From Datnioides undecimradiatus (taxonomy: Eukaryota > Chordata > Actinopteri > Lobotiformes > Datnioididae): a stretch of 64,000 bases of DNA. The notes beneath the pieces were generated by a model. It saw nothing but the letters and a program-made list of their open reading frames with translations. It ran no database searches and was not told where the DNA came from. The translations under genes were made by a program, and so were the position numbers. The stretch spans positions 1,712,501-1,776,500 of the forward strand of contig WARS01000043.1 in NCBI GenBank assembly GCA_008933995.1, given 5' to 3'. Shown here piece by piece: positions 12,201 through 27,200 of this stretch (position 1 is the stretch's first letter; the number at the start of each line of letters is the position of its first letter).

Positions 12201-15200
12201 TAAATATATGGTACAATCTGAGAATTGTCATTACAGGAGATTAACTAAGCAGCGTTCTTTTCAATAAGTTCAGTCTGGAGTCATTTAACAAAACGCATTG
12301 ATTCGACCACAGGGAGCCAGCACATGTAATGGCTTTCTATGCTTTTTTTTGCACTTAGCATATCTGCATTTTGAGAAACGCTCAGCCTAACGCTCGGTGT
12401 GTTTTCACCAGTGAATCTTATGTCTCTTTGTGTTGCTATCAACAATTTTGTTTTGGGTTTTAAGGGAGAAGGAAGAATGTAATAATAACGTGACAGTGGA
12501 ATGAAAAGATCAAAAAAAAAAAAGCTTTTGAAGCAGAAAAAACGTTTCAGAGAATACAAAGCGCCATCGGTGACCTCGGTTGCCTATGTGCGCTTGTCAG
12601 ATTTCACAGTGCTGCAGGCCATTAGGGATTAATGAGGAGTAGAGCTGTTTACTTAAAGCAAGTGAACAGAACTAAAACATGACAGGTTAAAACATGGCAG
12701 TCGTCTCTTCGGTTTATCTCCGGGCTTTTGTCAGTGAGGGGAGCAGGGACGGAGGGATTCTCTGCGCGTGTGTGGTCTCAAGACCAGCACAGAAGACAGC
12801 AAATGAAAGGGAATAAGGAATGGAGGAATCGAGGAAAGATAGATGGAGGTACCCGGGCACAGGAGCCTTTTCCAACATTTTTGACTGTAGTCGTAAAAGT
12901 ATTCGTTAGAGGCGGGGCTGCTTCTTCATCCCACTGAATAAAGTCCACGTTAAAACAGCATTTTGAGGGCATGCAACTTCATTTTAAGGGTATGTGATGC
13001 ATTTCTGAGTGAAACAGGATAGGCAAGAAGGACATTTGATACAATCTGCGTGTAAAAACAAATATGGAGAATTGCAGCGCCTACGTTCACCTCCTTTATC
13101 ACGTTCATCGGGAGGTGAGGGAAGTCGTGGCTTGAGGAAGCAGCCATCCGAAGACAGACCTATGCACCATGATATTGCTGACTAATATCAGTTCTGTGCC
13201 GATATAGGCTTAAGAATAATTTATGGGTGAATGTCATGACATTATTGGTTGAACTTGTTGGTTCAAGCCATATTTTCTGTTCTACAGGAAGCAAACATGA
13301 TTGGATTTCCATCCATCCATGCATTTTCTGCAACCGCTTTCATGGTTGCTGGAGTCTATCCCAGCAGTCACTGGGCGGGAGGTGGGGTGCACCCATGACA
13401 GGTTGCCAGTCCATCGCTGGGCTGACACACATAGACAAACAAACTCAGTTGCACTCACATTCACTACTACGGTCAATTTAGAGTTCCCAGTTCACCTACC
13501 ATGCATGTTTTTGGGTGGTATGGTTGGATTTTGATGGTAAAGTATACACTTAATGCTTTGGCTCTATCTCTTAATATTTAGCTTATATCTTTTTGAGTCA
13601 TACATGATCGCACATTTAACACTTGCCACTAAAACCTCAAGGCTGCGATCTGTTTCTCGTGCTCTTCGCTGGTCTTTAGCAAAGCCGGCGATCGAATCGA
13701 CCGAATGAGTCAAGGTTCATGCCGTGCACGCGCTCTAAATTTTATTGGATAAACATCTGCCAAAAGTTGAAAAGGTGAATGGAAACAAAGATTAGTGAGG
13801 GATGGAAGCAGTGATTATGGTCTATGTTACAGGCAAAGACAAGAGAAATGGAAAAATAACAGGAAAGAGCAGGAAAAAAAAAGAGGACTGGTTGTGTTTT
13901 GTTGCCAGAAATATATTTCAGTCCTAAGTACAGAGTGAAAAAAATAATATGGCTGCCTTTGTGAAGTAAAAACACATAAAAGGGGATATTACCTTTGAAC
14001 TACTATATGTGATGATCAAACGGCCAGCAGAGAATGAAACAGACAGTCAGCAGCGTGACAATTTTCAACACAAATAGCAGTTCTATCTCTTAATTCCTAC
14101 TTTCATTTCAGGGGCTTGAATGGATCCCCCCGAGGGTCAGAGGACCTCTTTGTGAATGTGAAACCACTTATTTTCTCCATCTCAGACTCAAGCAACACCA
14201 TCAGTGACACTCAGACACCTCCTCTGTCATCTGACTGGATCCATAAGTACAGCGCAGGTTCAGGGGGTGAATGGTTTTTGCACAGAACAGCAATATAGAA
14301 CATAAAAGTTTGATAACGGTCCCAGAAAATGAGAAAATTACAGAGTTTGAAGCCGTTTTAAGTGAAAACATTTTTATGTGTTGCGTGCGGCCTCATATTT
14401 TCAAACTATTTCGGTGTCTATTAAAGAAAACTCCCATTTTAATCAAAGAAGGTATTTCGGGTTTCGACTACACCTTTATGTTGGCATCGCACAGCCACCA
14501 CAGCCATCGCAGGGACACTGGAGATTTAATTGTGTTTGTGTGTAAGTGTACGAGCTGTTCTGGCTAAAATAAATGACAGCACTGCTGCCAGATGTTCCAA
14601 AGTGCTTAAACATAATCTCTCCCCAACGATGCTTAAAACCTCGGGTACACATAAGCATAAACGGATGATTGCGAATCAAGACACCGTGTTATGTAACAAG
14701 CAAATTATTTTAATTGTGCTTGCGTGGATAGGCATTACTTACTGCCATGTGATCTCCCTGAGGTTAGACATGAAGGGAAGGAAATGCTGTGAAAGCTAAA
14801 CGCTCAACTACTACTGCTTCTTTTAAACTCTCGACCACTGTAACGTACGTACCACAGGCGAAAGGGAGTAGTGGATGCAGAATCCCGGCTCAGATGGGAA
14901 GTACTCATCAGAGATGAAGCGGATCCTGATCTGATTGCCTTTGGAAGTGTGACTAGCTGGAACCGACTGGGACCCACACCAGCGTCCCAGGATGGTCTTC
15001 TCAGTTGGATCCTCTATCTCCACAAAGTCGTACCTGGTTAGTTAGTTAGACAGAGGAAGAGAGAAGAAGGTGGTTGTTTTATTCTCTAAGACATCATCGC
15101 TTCATCAAGATGTTCTCTGACTTTGAAACTGACTTTGTCCAAATGATCCCACGACTTCACAGCTACTTCTGGATTTGTAATTTACACGGGGTCTAAATTC

Positions 15201-18200
15201 AGGAGGTTTCTTCCCGTTTCAATCGTCGCTGTGTCAGATGAACTGATTATAGAGCCATGACTATAAATCCTTGCCACGTCTAGGCCAAAAGACATCACAG
15301 GCTACACATGGCTCCCCAACCAAGCATCGCCAGCCATGTTTAATGACTTGTGTGATCCCCCCTGGATGGATACCCAGTGGCGATGTGTGTTGGCTACCAG
15401 TGTTTAGAAAAGAAAAAGCAATGGTGACCTTTCCTCTGTTTCGGTTCCCTCTTGCAAAACCAACGACAACCTCTTTCGTTTCACTGCGTTTAAGGAAAGG
15501 CACGAAAGATCGTTCTGTGCGCCTACTGGTCAACGTTTGCAACATGGTAGTCGTGTTGCTGGGATGACATGAGACCAATCAGATGAGGCATCGGTTGTCC
15601 TCCACTACCACGTACAACATGGAGTACGAGCAATTATCATACTTAATGCCCATGTGTACCAAACCTGGCCTGATGCCCCATGGCTGCTGGATGAAAGTGT
15701 CTGATATTGTGTAGCCTGACCCAGGCGTTAGTTGAGTCTAGTTTTATTAGTGCTCGCTGTGAGCTTCTCAGCACCTGAAGTGTCCGTCCCCTCAGCTCCG
15801 CCTCGCCCTTCTAAAGGAGAGATTTTTCATATCAATAAAGCCGCCCAGGGAAATAAAGGTTAAAAAATATATGTCTGCAGTGGCAGATGAGATTTGTCTG
15901 TTATTTACTGCCTGAATTAAATTAATTAAAATGAACTGGATATTGCCACTGCACTGAGAGCAAATCTCAGGTCAGTTGACAGTGCAGCATAAGCAGGTCT
16001 TCTTACTATTTAGCAATTATGGCTGCTGATCCAGCCTTTCGACATGACTGTTACACTGATGCTACATGTTGTCACTGAAATATGGTTTTTAATTAAACAA
16101 TGAGCTCCTTATACTTCGCTGAGCGCGAGAGCTGCTGGTGTCTTTAATCCAAAGTCTTAGCTAAGTCACGTTAAATCAACACGACGGCTGTCTTGTGCAG
16201 GAAAAACACAATACGGATAACATATGAGGGCATTTTACAGGAGAATTCTGCACTGAGGTGCTTTTATCTCTTAACCTTTGTAATAATGAGTATTCAGAAT
16301 CGTATCTCCATTTTCACTGTCAGCAACTTTTCTTCGATACCCACAGAAATAGCCCATGTAATTGGACTGCAGCTGAGTTTAAATTATACTGTATTTTTCT
16401 GGCGTTAAACATCACAATCACCGAGAACCGGAGAAGCTGTTGGCGGCTGGAAATCAAATCCCACGCGAACATGATGGGTTTAACAGATTTTAAGAGTTGA
16501 GTATCACGAATTTCCCTAAACAAAATGATAATATATATATTTCAATTGAGAAAAGTATAAATAAAAGCACCATTTTGCTTGTTGTGGGGCTCAAACTTTG
16601 CAACTCTATAATTATATGACAGTCTCTCTCTGCGCTGGCCACCCTGCCAACCCATAATACCAGTAAACATTATGAAGTGCAGAAGCATATGGCCAAGCTC
16701 CAGACTCCTTTAGTGTGCCAAGGCTAACATCGACCAACCTCAGCACTTAAGACACGCAGTTCAGGAGTTCAGACTTTATTATTTATACCTGTGTGTGTGT
16801 GTAACCAGTGGCTGCGCTGCCTTCAATACGGCCTTGTTTCACTGACTCTTCACAGTCTGGGATTAATCACTTTGCCATTTGCGTCAACAGGCACGCTAAC
16901 CTCTCATTCAGCGCTGCCAATTCGGATATTTGGATTTCAAGGACATTGTTTACGTTTCGCGCAGGATGGACAGATTCAGTTCAAGCTGGTTTCAATAAAA
17001 CAACACGGAAGGACATGAGCAAAACTAAAAATGGATTTTCTGTGATGTTAAATAAACTGAAGGGGAGGGAGAGCTGGGTTGATAAATTTACCGACTCGGC
17101 TGCCTTGGATTTGGAAAATTAAACAGGAAGTTTGTAATCTGTACAAACAAACACACTGGGAGAGGTAAAATTTAAACTTCTGTTGCAAAACCATACATTT
17201 GCAGTTTAAAATGCTTGATGTCTCCATGAACTATAAAACATTTATTTATATAGGTGCAAACCAGACTGGCGTGAAATGGTTTTGGAAAAGGATGAAATAT
17301 CGGTTTAGCTTCTTTCTGCCTGCTCGATGGAGGTCAGCGAGGAGGAGAGAAACGTCCTCTCTTAAAAAAAAAAAAAAAAAAAAAAATCCGCCGTCAGACA
17401 GCTCCAGAGCTTTGACAGATGGCTCATCAATAATGCAGGACGCCCTGATCATTACACATCGCCATGTGTTCAGAATCACCATGTCGAACAGCGGTTTCTC
17501 AGATTTACAAATGCACTGACATACATACCAAACTGTACGTACAGTCACACTGAAGGGGATCAGAACAACAAAGGAATCTCACATACAGCACTACCAGATA
17601 GGATTACCGTCCAGCATTCAGTCACATAGCCTTCCTACTATATATGTTTTTTCCCTTGTACATTATTAATAGATGCAATATCTACCAATAAGAAGATGCA
17701 GATTAGCAGCACGAACGCCGCTTTGCAGTCGCCTCCTTTCAGACTAAAGACAGAGAGCATGAACGCCTTTATGAGAGCAGTCCTGTCTGTGAGCCGCCAA
17801 GCACGACTCTGCTGCCATGCCAACCAGCAGCAAGACCAATCCCTCCCCAATATGCCTCTCCTCCAGTGGATTTGGTAAGAATGCTTTTCATCGTGCCACA
17901 GACAAACGGAATAGCAGATGAGCATCTCGACTACACAGCCTCCGTCTCATCTCAGCAAAGACTTCTCGCTCCAGGCTTGCTACCAGAGTCGAAACACATC
18001 TCCCACTGCTGTTTGTTTTATCCCCTGCCATTGCTGTGAATCACTGGACAGGAGATTACATTCTTGTTTATTTGCATCACATTGTGCAGTGACATAAGAG
18101 TAAGAGCAGCCTATCAATGACATTGTATATGCTTTTTTTTTTTTTTGCTGTATCACCAGTGGAATGAGGGCATATTTCCTGAATAAATTTGTAAACACAC

Positions 18201-21200
18201 AGGAAAGATAAAGTAGGTATGCAGACGAGGCCAGAGGCTTGTTAATGCGAATGTGTGTGTATGTGGGGCAGAGAGAGACTGTGGGTGTGTGTGTGCGCAT
18301 TTGAGAGAGGGTGAGAGAAAAAGACAGACTTGAGAATGTGTGTCTGTTTCTGCTTGTGATTGCACGCTGCATTCATCCGTCTGCCAACCCTGCCAAGAGT
18401 GTGTATCTTGGGATCCGATCAAAACCTGTTGGGCCTCGGTGAAAGGGGGGAGGCTTGGGGGTTGAAAAATTCGAGAGCTGGAGCGGTAGACGTGGCGATG
18501 ACTTGCATGACCCTGGAAAAGGATGTTGTTATTGTCTCTCGCCCCTCTCCCCGAGGACGCTGACTAGTGCGGTCTTGTAAAGGCAGGACGGCACAAAAGT
18601 TGTCAATCTGCACCCTACCCCAGTGTGGAACTTTCCCTCACGGGGTTTCAACAGCAACACTAACCTCATTCGTCAGTGTGCGCCCGGCCCAACATGGAGG
18701 TGTGCTCAAATTACCAGCACTCACGTTCTGCTTTTTTCGTTTTTTTTGATAAGAAAAAAGCCAACAAAGACGGGATACAGGAAGTATAATGGGAAACAGA
18801 AGCACGGATCCTGGATGGCGGCGCATTAGACGGTCGAATTAGTTGCAAAACCCGTCTTTAACCATACCCTGGATGAAAATCTGAGTCAGGATCACAAACA
18901 ACTCATTGATCAGTGAAGCCGAATGCCAGGAAACTGTCACTGCACACTGATTCATGGCCACATCTTCTTTTAATTTCCATGAACGTTAGTCTCTCAAATG
19001 ATACACGCTCATCTAGTGCTGCCAACATCTAAACCTTGTCATCTCTGTATAGAGCTGTCATTCACCATGGCATCCATTAGGGGGCTCTCCAGGAATGACT
19101 AGTGAGGTCACCCTCCCCCAGCTCTCCTCCACCTTCCACTCATTGGGCGTCAGTTGTGATATATTGACAGCAGGGGCACTGAGCATAATGCACAGAGGGT
19201 AAATCGATCGTTGTAGTCCGGGATCCCCGTTTAAATTGAATGGCAACAGAGGCAAACCCTGGCAGTAATTGAAAGTGCGCTCCTCAATGAAACACAGGAT
19301 GCACTGCATGTACATGTGTGTGTCTGTGTTTATGTGTTGCCAGTCAGAGGGTGAGGCGCGTGTCTTTCGAACAATCACGTGAGCAGCTAAAAATATCGAC
19401 CACATCCAAGTAAAATACCACGTCATCATGGGGTCGCGGGCGAAACAAATCACTCTGCCGCTGGGTGTTCAATATTCACGAGCTGCCACGGCACACCAAA
19501 GGCAATTTCACAAATGGCCACACACTGTGACTCTAAATCTTTAAAGATGGACTACGACATAGGCCGGACACATCTTTACCCCAGCCAAACACGTATCTGG
19601 CATGCCAACCGGGAAAGTCCCCATTTGATGAGAGCTGGCCCAAGCCAGAAGAGGAAAAGTCTGAAAAACTGTTGAAGAAAGATGTCCGGTGCACGGTCCG
19701 ATAGCATAGAGCAGCACAAATAAGATGTCCAGCAGACTAAAACCTAGTGCACTCTTCCTGTATAATGAACAAAAAATAGTATTTTGATCCGATTACACGT
19801 ACAGTCAGATACTAGTATAAGCATGTTCTTACTTGCATATACCATCTTCGGGGTCCTCCAGACCAAACCTCTCATCAAAGGTGAGCTGGATCCTCATGTT
19901 ACTGGTGGCCACTAGTCTCCAGACCAACACGGTACTCCTGGGATAAGTGTGTGGGAAGTCGGGGCTCTGGACCATTCCCTCTCCGGACACTGTTATGACC
20001 TTCTCCTGGTGGGAATCTTGCACTCCTATAACAGAAAACAGACCGTATCGTGTTTTGTTCTTTGCATATACTCTCACACGTTGACTCAGGTTAAATCAGT
20101 TTAGACCCATATACATTATTTCACCAACAGGGGCTCAGGTTGAAGAAGGTGCTAAGCATTTGACTTGAAACATAAACATGTCAAGCAGCTTGCAAAGAGG
20201 CACTATGCAATATGAAATATTGACCAAGTGTCCAATATAAAAGGTGAGACTTAAAAGACGGTGCACCAGATTGACATTCCCTTTATGGTTTTTCCTCAGT
20301 CTTAGTCACTCTGGAAAACCCTGACATATCTAGCTGCTACTCAGCATGTTCCTAATACCCGCCTGTTACATAAACAAATAATTATACAGGAAAATTACAC
20401 ATACTTTCAACAGCTCAAGATTTAAAAAAAAAAATAAAAAATTAAATGACATTTAAGGAAAATTAAGGATATTTGTCATTATTCACATCACTTTCACTTT
20501 TATGTCTTGCATGATGAAAGCTGCTGCAAAGGCAAACACAGTCTTTGACCTCATCATTACTCATGAAAGGGGACCTCAACTCAATGTCTGAGGGGTAGAT
20601 GTGAGGTGTGTAGGGGCAGGACTGAAATGAGACCCTAAATAAGGGCGGAACAGTCAAACAACAAGCAATCTCAGTCACAATCCTGTGTCCTCATTATTTG
20701 CATGCTTATCGTTTGGTTTAACTCTGTGTTGTCATCACATCGCCAGAAATCTAAATCATTAGCACAACGCGAGGTGCTTCAAAGGGGACCCTGCCTGATG
20801 GGTTTCACTGGGCTCCTCTCGTGAAGCTATTAAGGGCCACTGGGACCAGTGGCTCCAGGATGACAGTGACAAACCCCGTCACTCAGTCCCTCTGGGCTCC
20901 ATCAGGCGCCGTCACCTTTGGGAGAAAAATTGCCAGGGTCCTTCCACCTGAGCCTCACAACCATCGCAATGACAACACCCCGAAGCCACACTCATTACAG
21001 GACTGTTTTCAGTTCACCAGGTCAAAAATAATAGATCATATTTAAATACACAAGAGACAGATGAAACCACTTTCATGCTTTAGGCAGTTAAAATCAATTC
21101 AAGGTAGGATAAATGCATACATTTAAAAATATATATAATATCTTAGTTTAATTATTATGTAAAGCCATCTCATGACTGCAACTCAATCTGATATAGAAAT

Positions 21201-24200
21201 ATAATGCAAATACTTTAAAAGTAAGTATACTGTTTAGTTGAATAGGAGTAAACAGCTAGTCTTTACCATGGGTGGAAAATGTGGCTTTTTAGAAACTTTT
21301 TGTTAATCACCTTTTTTATTTAATCATATTTTTATCATGTTAGCTAGCGCTCTAGTTAGTTAGCAAGTATTCGTTTTCCAGAGATAAAATTCACAGTATC
21401 TGCAGGACTCCTCAGTTCTGTAAAGAAACACATAGACATTTTTTTATAGTAGACCTAGTTTAGATTATTTTTTGAGTAGTGGTTGGTGCGCACTTTTGGC
21501 GGCGCTAGGCTAGCTGTTTTCCACTTCTTCCAATTCTTGTGCTAAGCTAGGCTAAATCCACCAGGAGCCATTGATTAAAGGTACAGCTTAAACTAATTTT
21601 AAATCTAGTTTTAGTCTCTGTTGCTCTCAGAAAATTGTAGCTGTTTTTCTTTTCACGTCACACTTTGGGCTTTTTGCTTTGCTTAAGCCTTTGTCTAATT
21701 GTAGTCAGTGTTGTAGTAACAATTTCCTCACTTTTATGATAATGTAATGGATTTTGTTTAAGGATATTTCCCATGCAAGCTGCTGTGATCTGACTGACAG
21801 GTTGTCCACCCGAGTGGATCACACTACTTCATCCCTCTTTTACTCTTTTTCTATTTACATTGTTGCAATTTGGCCGATTTTGGATATATAATATATATTA
21901 TTGACCAAATGAACACTCATTAATGATCATTTCATGTGATTTTATGATTTTTTTCTACAAAACACTCAAGATTTCTTCAGAACTTGTATCAAAAAACAAA
22001 CATTTCCAAGATGAAATACTTGACTACGCTGGCTCGACATACTGTTTTCAGTGTAAACATGCAGCGTTGAGGCGCTGATGACTTTCTTTCTCAGAGATAA
22101 CGTGACAAATTTATCCCTTCCCCAGCCAATCCCCAATTTGCTTAAGCAGTATTTATTTTTGAACTGCTGATGATCATTCAGTATTCATAAAGCAATCCAA
22201 TACGTCTAGCCGTCGGAGAAACCAGCAGGGGCTTAATGTGCTCAGGAGAAGGAGTGTGTTGCTGGAAGTTTGTCAGTGCATTAAACGGATGAGTAACCAT
22301 TTCCCCATTGCAACTTGTATAGGCAAATTTATATTTGAAACACATTTTGAGCTTGATTACTCTTTATTTTGCTGTAAATTTGATTTAAGGATGTGATTCA
22401 TAACCAGCAGGGTGATTCATTCGGAGGTTATTTGCTTGCAGCAGAAACAAAAACATGGACAGGTTAAGTTTGTGCCATGTGCTCACCCTGCATAATGTCA
22501 AATAACAGTTCCACAGCAACTCTGAGTTTCTCTGGATGGTTCCAAGGAAAACAAGTCTGTCTGAAGGAGTGGTCACTGGAAATAACTGAGGGCGAGGTAA
22601 AACCAACTTCTGCAGGGTGCTGTCTGTGTTTCACTATTTTCTGATAACTTCATGTCAGAGTTCAAAGAGACTTGACATTTCACGTCCCTGTTGCTACACC
22701 TGTCGAGCTTTGGGTTCTCACGGGGCACATTTGTGCTTTACAGTGATAACGGTGGCAGATTTACGGCTTGAATTTCTTGGTAACCTCTGAAACAATCTGT
22801 CCTGAAGCCTGTGAAAGGAATTCTTGAATTTGCACTCGGTGATGCCATGTATCATCCTAGAGGACTGAGGCTGAGCAGATAACACACGTTTTGTGTTGCC
22901 ATGAAGCGCTAGTTAGCATTTTTATTGTTACATAGCTTACATACTTGTTTTGATTCATGCCTTTATTATTTGTATCTTCAAACATTATACACAGTATTTT
23001 CATATCAAATCTCAGCAGAGAAGAGGATTACCCAGTGTGTAACATGCTCGAACCATGGGCTAGTTACAGTCCTCTACAATGAGCAGGACAAAGCTGCTGC
23101 CGCCATGCAGCATGATGTTTATTTTACTAATTATGATCCCAGGTGTAGCTACCTTTTCATTAGTTTAGAGGTGTAGCAATTCATATGTATGGCAGCGTGA
23201 ACTTGTTTTTGCATGTTCATGTTGCCTTGGAACTCAGAGCCTTTCACCATGCTTTTGTTTTTTTTTTTTTTATCACTAGCCAATAATGAACATCTCATTT
23301 GCTATGACAGATAATATAAATTATGGATGCACCTTTCAACCAACCCTTGAGTCTGGGTGTTTGAACTCCACAGCTCCACCCTCTCTTCCATATATGGTCA
23401 TGTTTGGCTTCAAAAATGCCAGATCGGAGGCCTCAAAATGGTCCACAAACCAATGGGTGATGTCACAGTGGCTAGGTCTACTTCTTTTGTACAGTCTGTG
23501 GTCCACAACCTCTCTGATCCAATAAAAACAGCATTTTTATCAAGATGTAACTTGACGACATCCGGACTTTCTTTTGCTGGCACTCCGGCCGATGCTGCCT
23601 GTCAAATTGAGTAAGTAGATAAAACAATGACAAAAAAAATGAAAACAATTACTTCAGATTGCAGATATCACTTTGATGTTTTCATTCGGGTTTGGTGGCG
23701 AGCCAGGTGGGAAGAGATTGAATGACAGTGTGCCAGATGCAAAGAAAAACAAAGCCCGGGCATGACTTCTCAATGAACAGGCTCTTTCATAACTGTGCGA
23801 AAAGTTTGGCCTCAAGTGCAAAAGAGCCACCTTCTTCAGGTAAAGCAAACCATTGCAAAATAACACGCACTTCTCTCATATTGGACTTTGCAAAAAACCT
23901 TAAAAACATTTCAATGCAACACTTTTTCGCATTAGATTAATGACAGATAGTAAAACAAACCTAGCAAACCTCCTGCCCCTGCAGTCGATAGCCCTGTTTC
24001 TTTGCACAGCTGATCTCTCCTTTAGTCTTTGGTGCAAGTAGCAGCAACGCGCTACATTTGATTGACTGTTTTTATATTCGTTTGCTGGCTCAGGAGGAAA
24101 CAAGCCGATAGCTTTCATGCTATTAAAGCTCGGCCCTCCATCACGATGACATGTTTTTAATTACATCCCCATTACTACGGGCTCCAACATACAGGCTCAT

Positions 24201-27200
24201 GAGGTACATAATGAATAAAGTTAAAAAAAAAAAAAAGTGATTGTTTGATATACGAGTCCAGATGCACCGTATTGTGTGTTTGATAGTCGGTGTACATATG
24301 GTATTAATAGAAATGTCCCCGAAAACATCGACTTGCACTATAATAAATAAATAAATGTCTGCTTTTTAGGACGGTTTCTGTACATAATTCCTTGGGAAAA
24401 ACTGCTAAAAGATGACTGGAATGCCTCTTTATTAAGACTATAATTAAGTGGAGAATGTGAAAGAAAAATCTGAGCTTGCCGTTGCAGAGAAAAGGGAAAA
24501 GGAAAGAAAAAAAAAAGGCCTTGACATGAAAGCATTAGGTCCTGATGAAAAGGTATTCCAGAGATCTGCATGGATGAAATCATACTTAATCCAGAAAGTC
24601 TGCAAATATCCTGCTTAATCCTTACACACTCATCGCAAGTAATTGCAGTAGGTGGGGGAACAATGTGTTTGCATTCCGCGTCGGTTCAGGTCTTTCTCCA
24701 TGAAGATCAGGAATGAACCGTCCTAGCGATTCTTCACTGTGGCTCTTTTGTTCACTTGCATCAAAGCAGAAACCTGAAGAGTGTTCTCCTTTAGTCTATA
24801 TCAGCTGACAACCAATATTTGATTAAAGCAAGATCAACAAGGTCAGAAGCCAGCCTCCTTCCTTTTATTTTTCCTGGAGGCTGTCTTTATCTTTTTTTTT
24901 AATAAACAATTCCATCTTTTCATGGTTCTCTCTTTCAGCCTTCCCATTGACATCCTCCCTCTCTGATTTATCCTCTGTGTGCTGTAAAATGCAAAGACAC
25001 GCTACCAGTCGGGCCGGATTCTGGGTGTAACTTTGACTTGAAAATGACCTCACTCGCGGGGTTAACCAATGTCATCTAATGATCAGAGAAGCGGTCCCCC
25101 AGAGTGAATTACCTCAAACATGACTTTTCCTTGACCCACTTTTTTCCTCTGTGAGGAAAGTAGAGCCGACTATTAAGGGAGGAAGTGACTCTGAATAAAT
25201 AGGAGCCTATACAGTGCAGCCATTGTGCTTTGTTCACACGTTAGTGGGTGAACCATTCATGCTGTTAAACATTAACCTTTCCCCTGCCAAAACAAAACCG
25301 GAGCACACACGCAGAGGACTGTGATCGTGTGCATAGTGCTACATTTGTGCATATAAACTATTAGTGCGACTCTTAATCAGGATCATAACGGCAAATATGA
25401 TCGTATGGAAAGAGTAAAATACATGTCAGTATATGCAGAAAGCTGCAAAAATGATCATACAGTGCAGTGGCTGCAATACTGTACATTAACAAATGTGCAC
25501 ACAACCAAAACCTGCAGCTCCTCGCAAACACACACACACACACACACACACTCATAAAGCCCATGCACACCCAAACACAGAAGCATACAGCGTGTGCATG
25601 CAAACCCAGATGCATTAATAAATGTTAGATGCCTCCAAGCAAAGATTAACTAATGAGCGCAGCCCCTTTGTTCAGATGGCTGCATGTTTCTCATAAAAAG
25701 AAGGAGTGGGAGGAATGAGAACCATTCACTCTGGCTTCTGTTAGGCTCACTAAATTCATCTCTCCTCACATGATATCATTACAGCGTCTTACTACATTGG
25801 CCCATAGCTTTGGAGTTTTATCTGGTGGTCACACTGCATGATATAGTAGACCTAACTTTGCCTTTCTGCTGGAAAACTGGGAAACGTTCAGGCCGCACCA
25901 CTATTCAGCCCTGAGAAAGCAATAAATATCCCTGCCTGCTTCAAATATGAGGTCAGACAAGATACTTTTAAAGGGGAACAAGCATTATTTACCATTTCAA
26001 TTGGTCCTGACTCAAATTAAACACACAAAAATGCGTTAAAACTCTCATATCGCTGCAGCTAAATCAAATTAGTATGGATTACACTGCCACGGGGGGGGTT
26101 GTGTTTGTTCTGCGCGTTGACTAAATTGTTACTTTCACACATTATGGGCTAAAGATTGGTCCAGTATTACACCGTGTCCTCCCAGCAGACTCATGCATCA
26201 CGGATAACCATTCGCGACAGCTATTTCCTGTGCGGTAATCGACAGCCGAGTCACTGTGACACTAAATCCAAATTGTTTTTAATTTCGGCCCCGTTACCCG
26301 CTGATCAAAATGAATGTGAGGCCCTGAGCAATAGAGTTGAAGCGGCTTTGGTCAGATGATGAAACTGTACCTAACAAAGAATTCCCTTTTTTCAGTGCAT
26401 GCGTTTCGGGCTCGATGCAATCACTCCCACATCTGTTGCTTATTAAGTGCAGTGGTTACTACAGGTGCAGTAAATTCCCGACCCTGCTTAGGATATTTAT
26501 TGCTTTTGGGTTTACAGTCACACGGGCAAAAAAAAAAAAAAAAAGGGGTCTGAAACACGCCATGGGAATCTTTCTTACCATTAAACAATAATTTGGCTGC
26601 GTGGGACCCTTATGTGGCCGTTTAATCTGCAGGGCATATGCTCCTGTGTGTTGAGCTGAAGAGGAAGCAGGTTTGACAGGTCTGACACCCAAATTGCCTG
26701 CAGAGGTCGCTGAAAGAGATAGTAGGGGCTGGTGATAGAGACTAGTCCCCAAAGCAGGCACATATCTCAGCCATCTAATGATTATATGGTGAAGTGCAAC
26801 GTATATTATAATATATTAAAATATCCTTTAGCACCCTATGTTAAGACTCTGTGAAGGATCGTTTATTATTATATTACATTTAATGTGATCCAGTGTAGGC
26901 CGTCTTTACTGATACTTCTATCTGTGCATGATAATGTGCACATTTTCACACACTGCGTGCACATTGTGTTTATTTTATATATAGCGCGGTATGAACTGTA
27001 TGTTTTTAACCCGTACAATTTGATTGACAGCGAGAGCAAAGCTGCGTAATCGTTCTTATCTCCACACATGACTGGCAGAGTGATTAGAGACCATCTCGTG
27101 GCACAAATGTCAAAGATTATACTGATCGCTGTATCCATCAACACGAGGAAGCCTGCTCAGGGCCTACTGGAGTGCCCTTGGGCAACACAACAGACCTCTG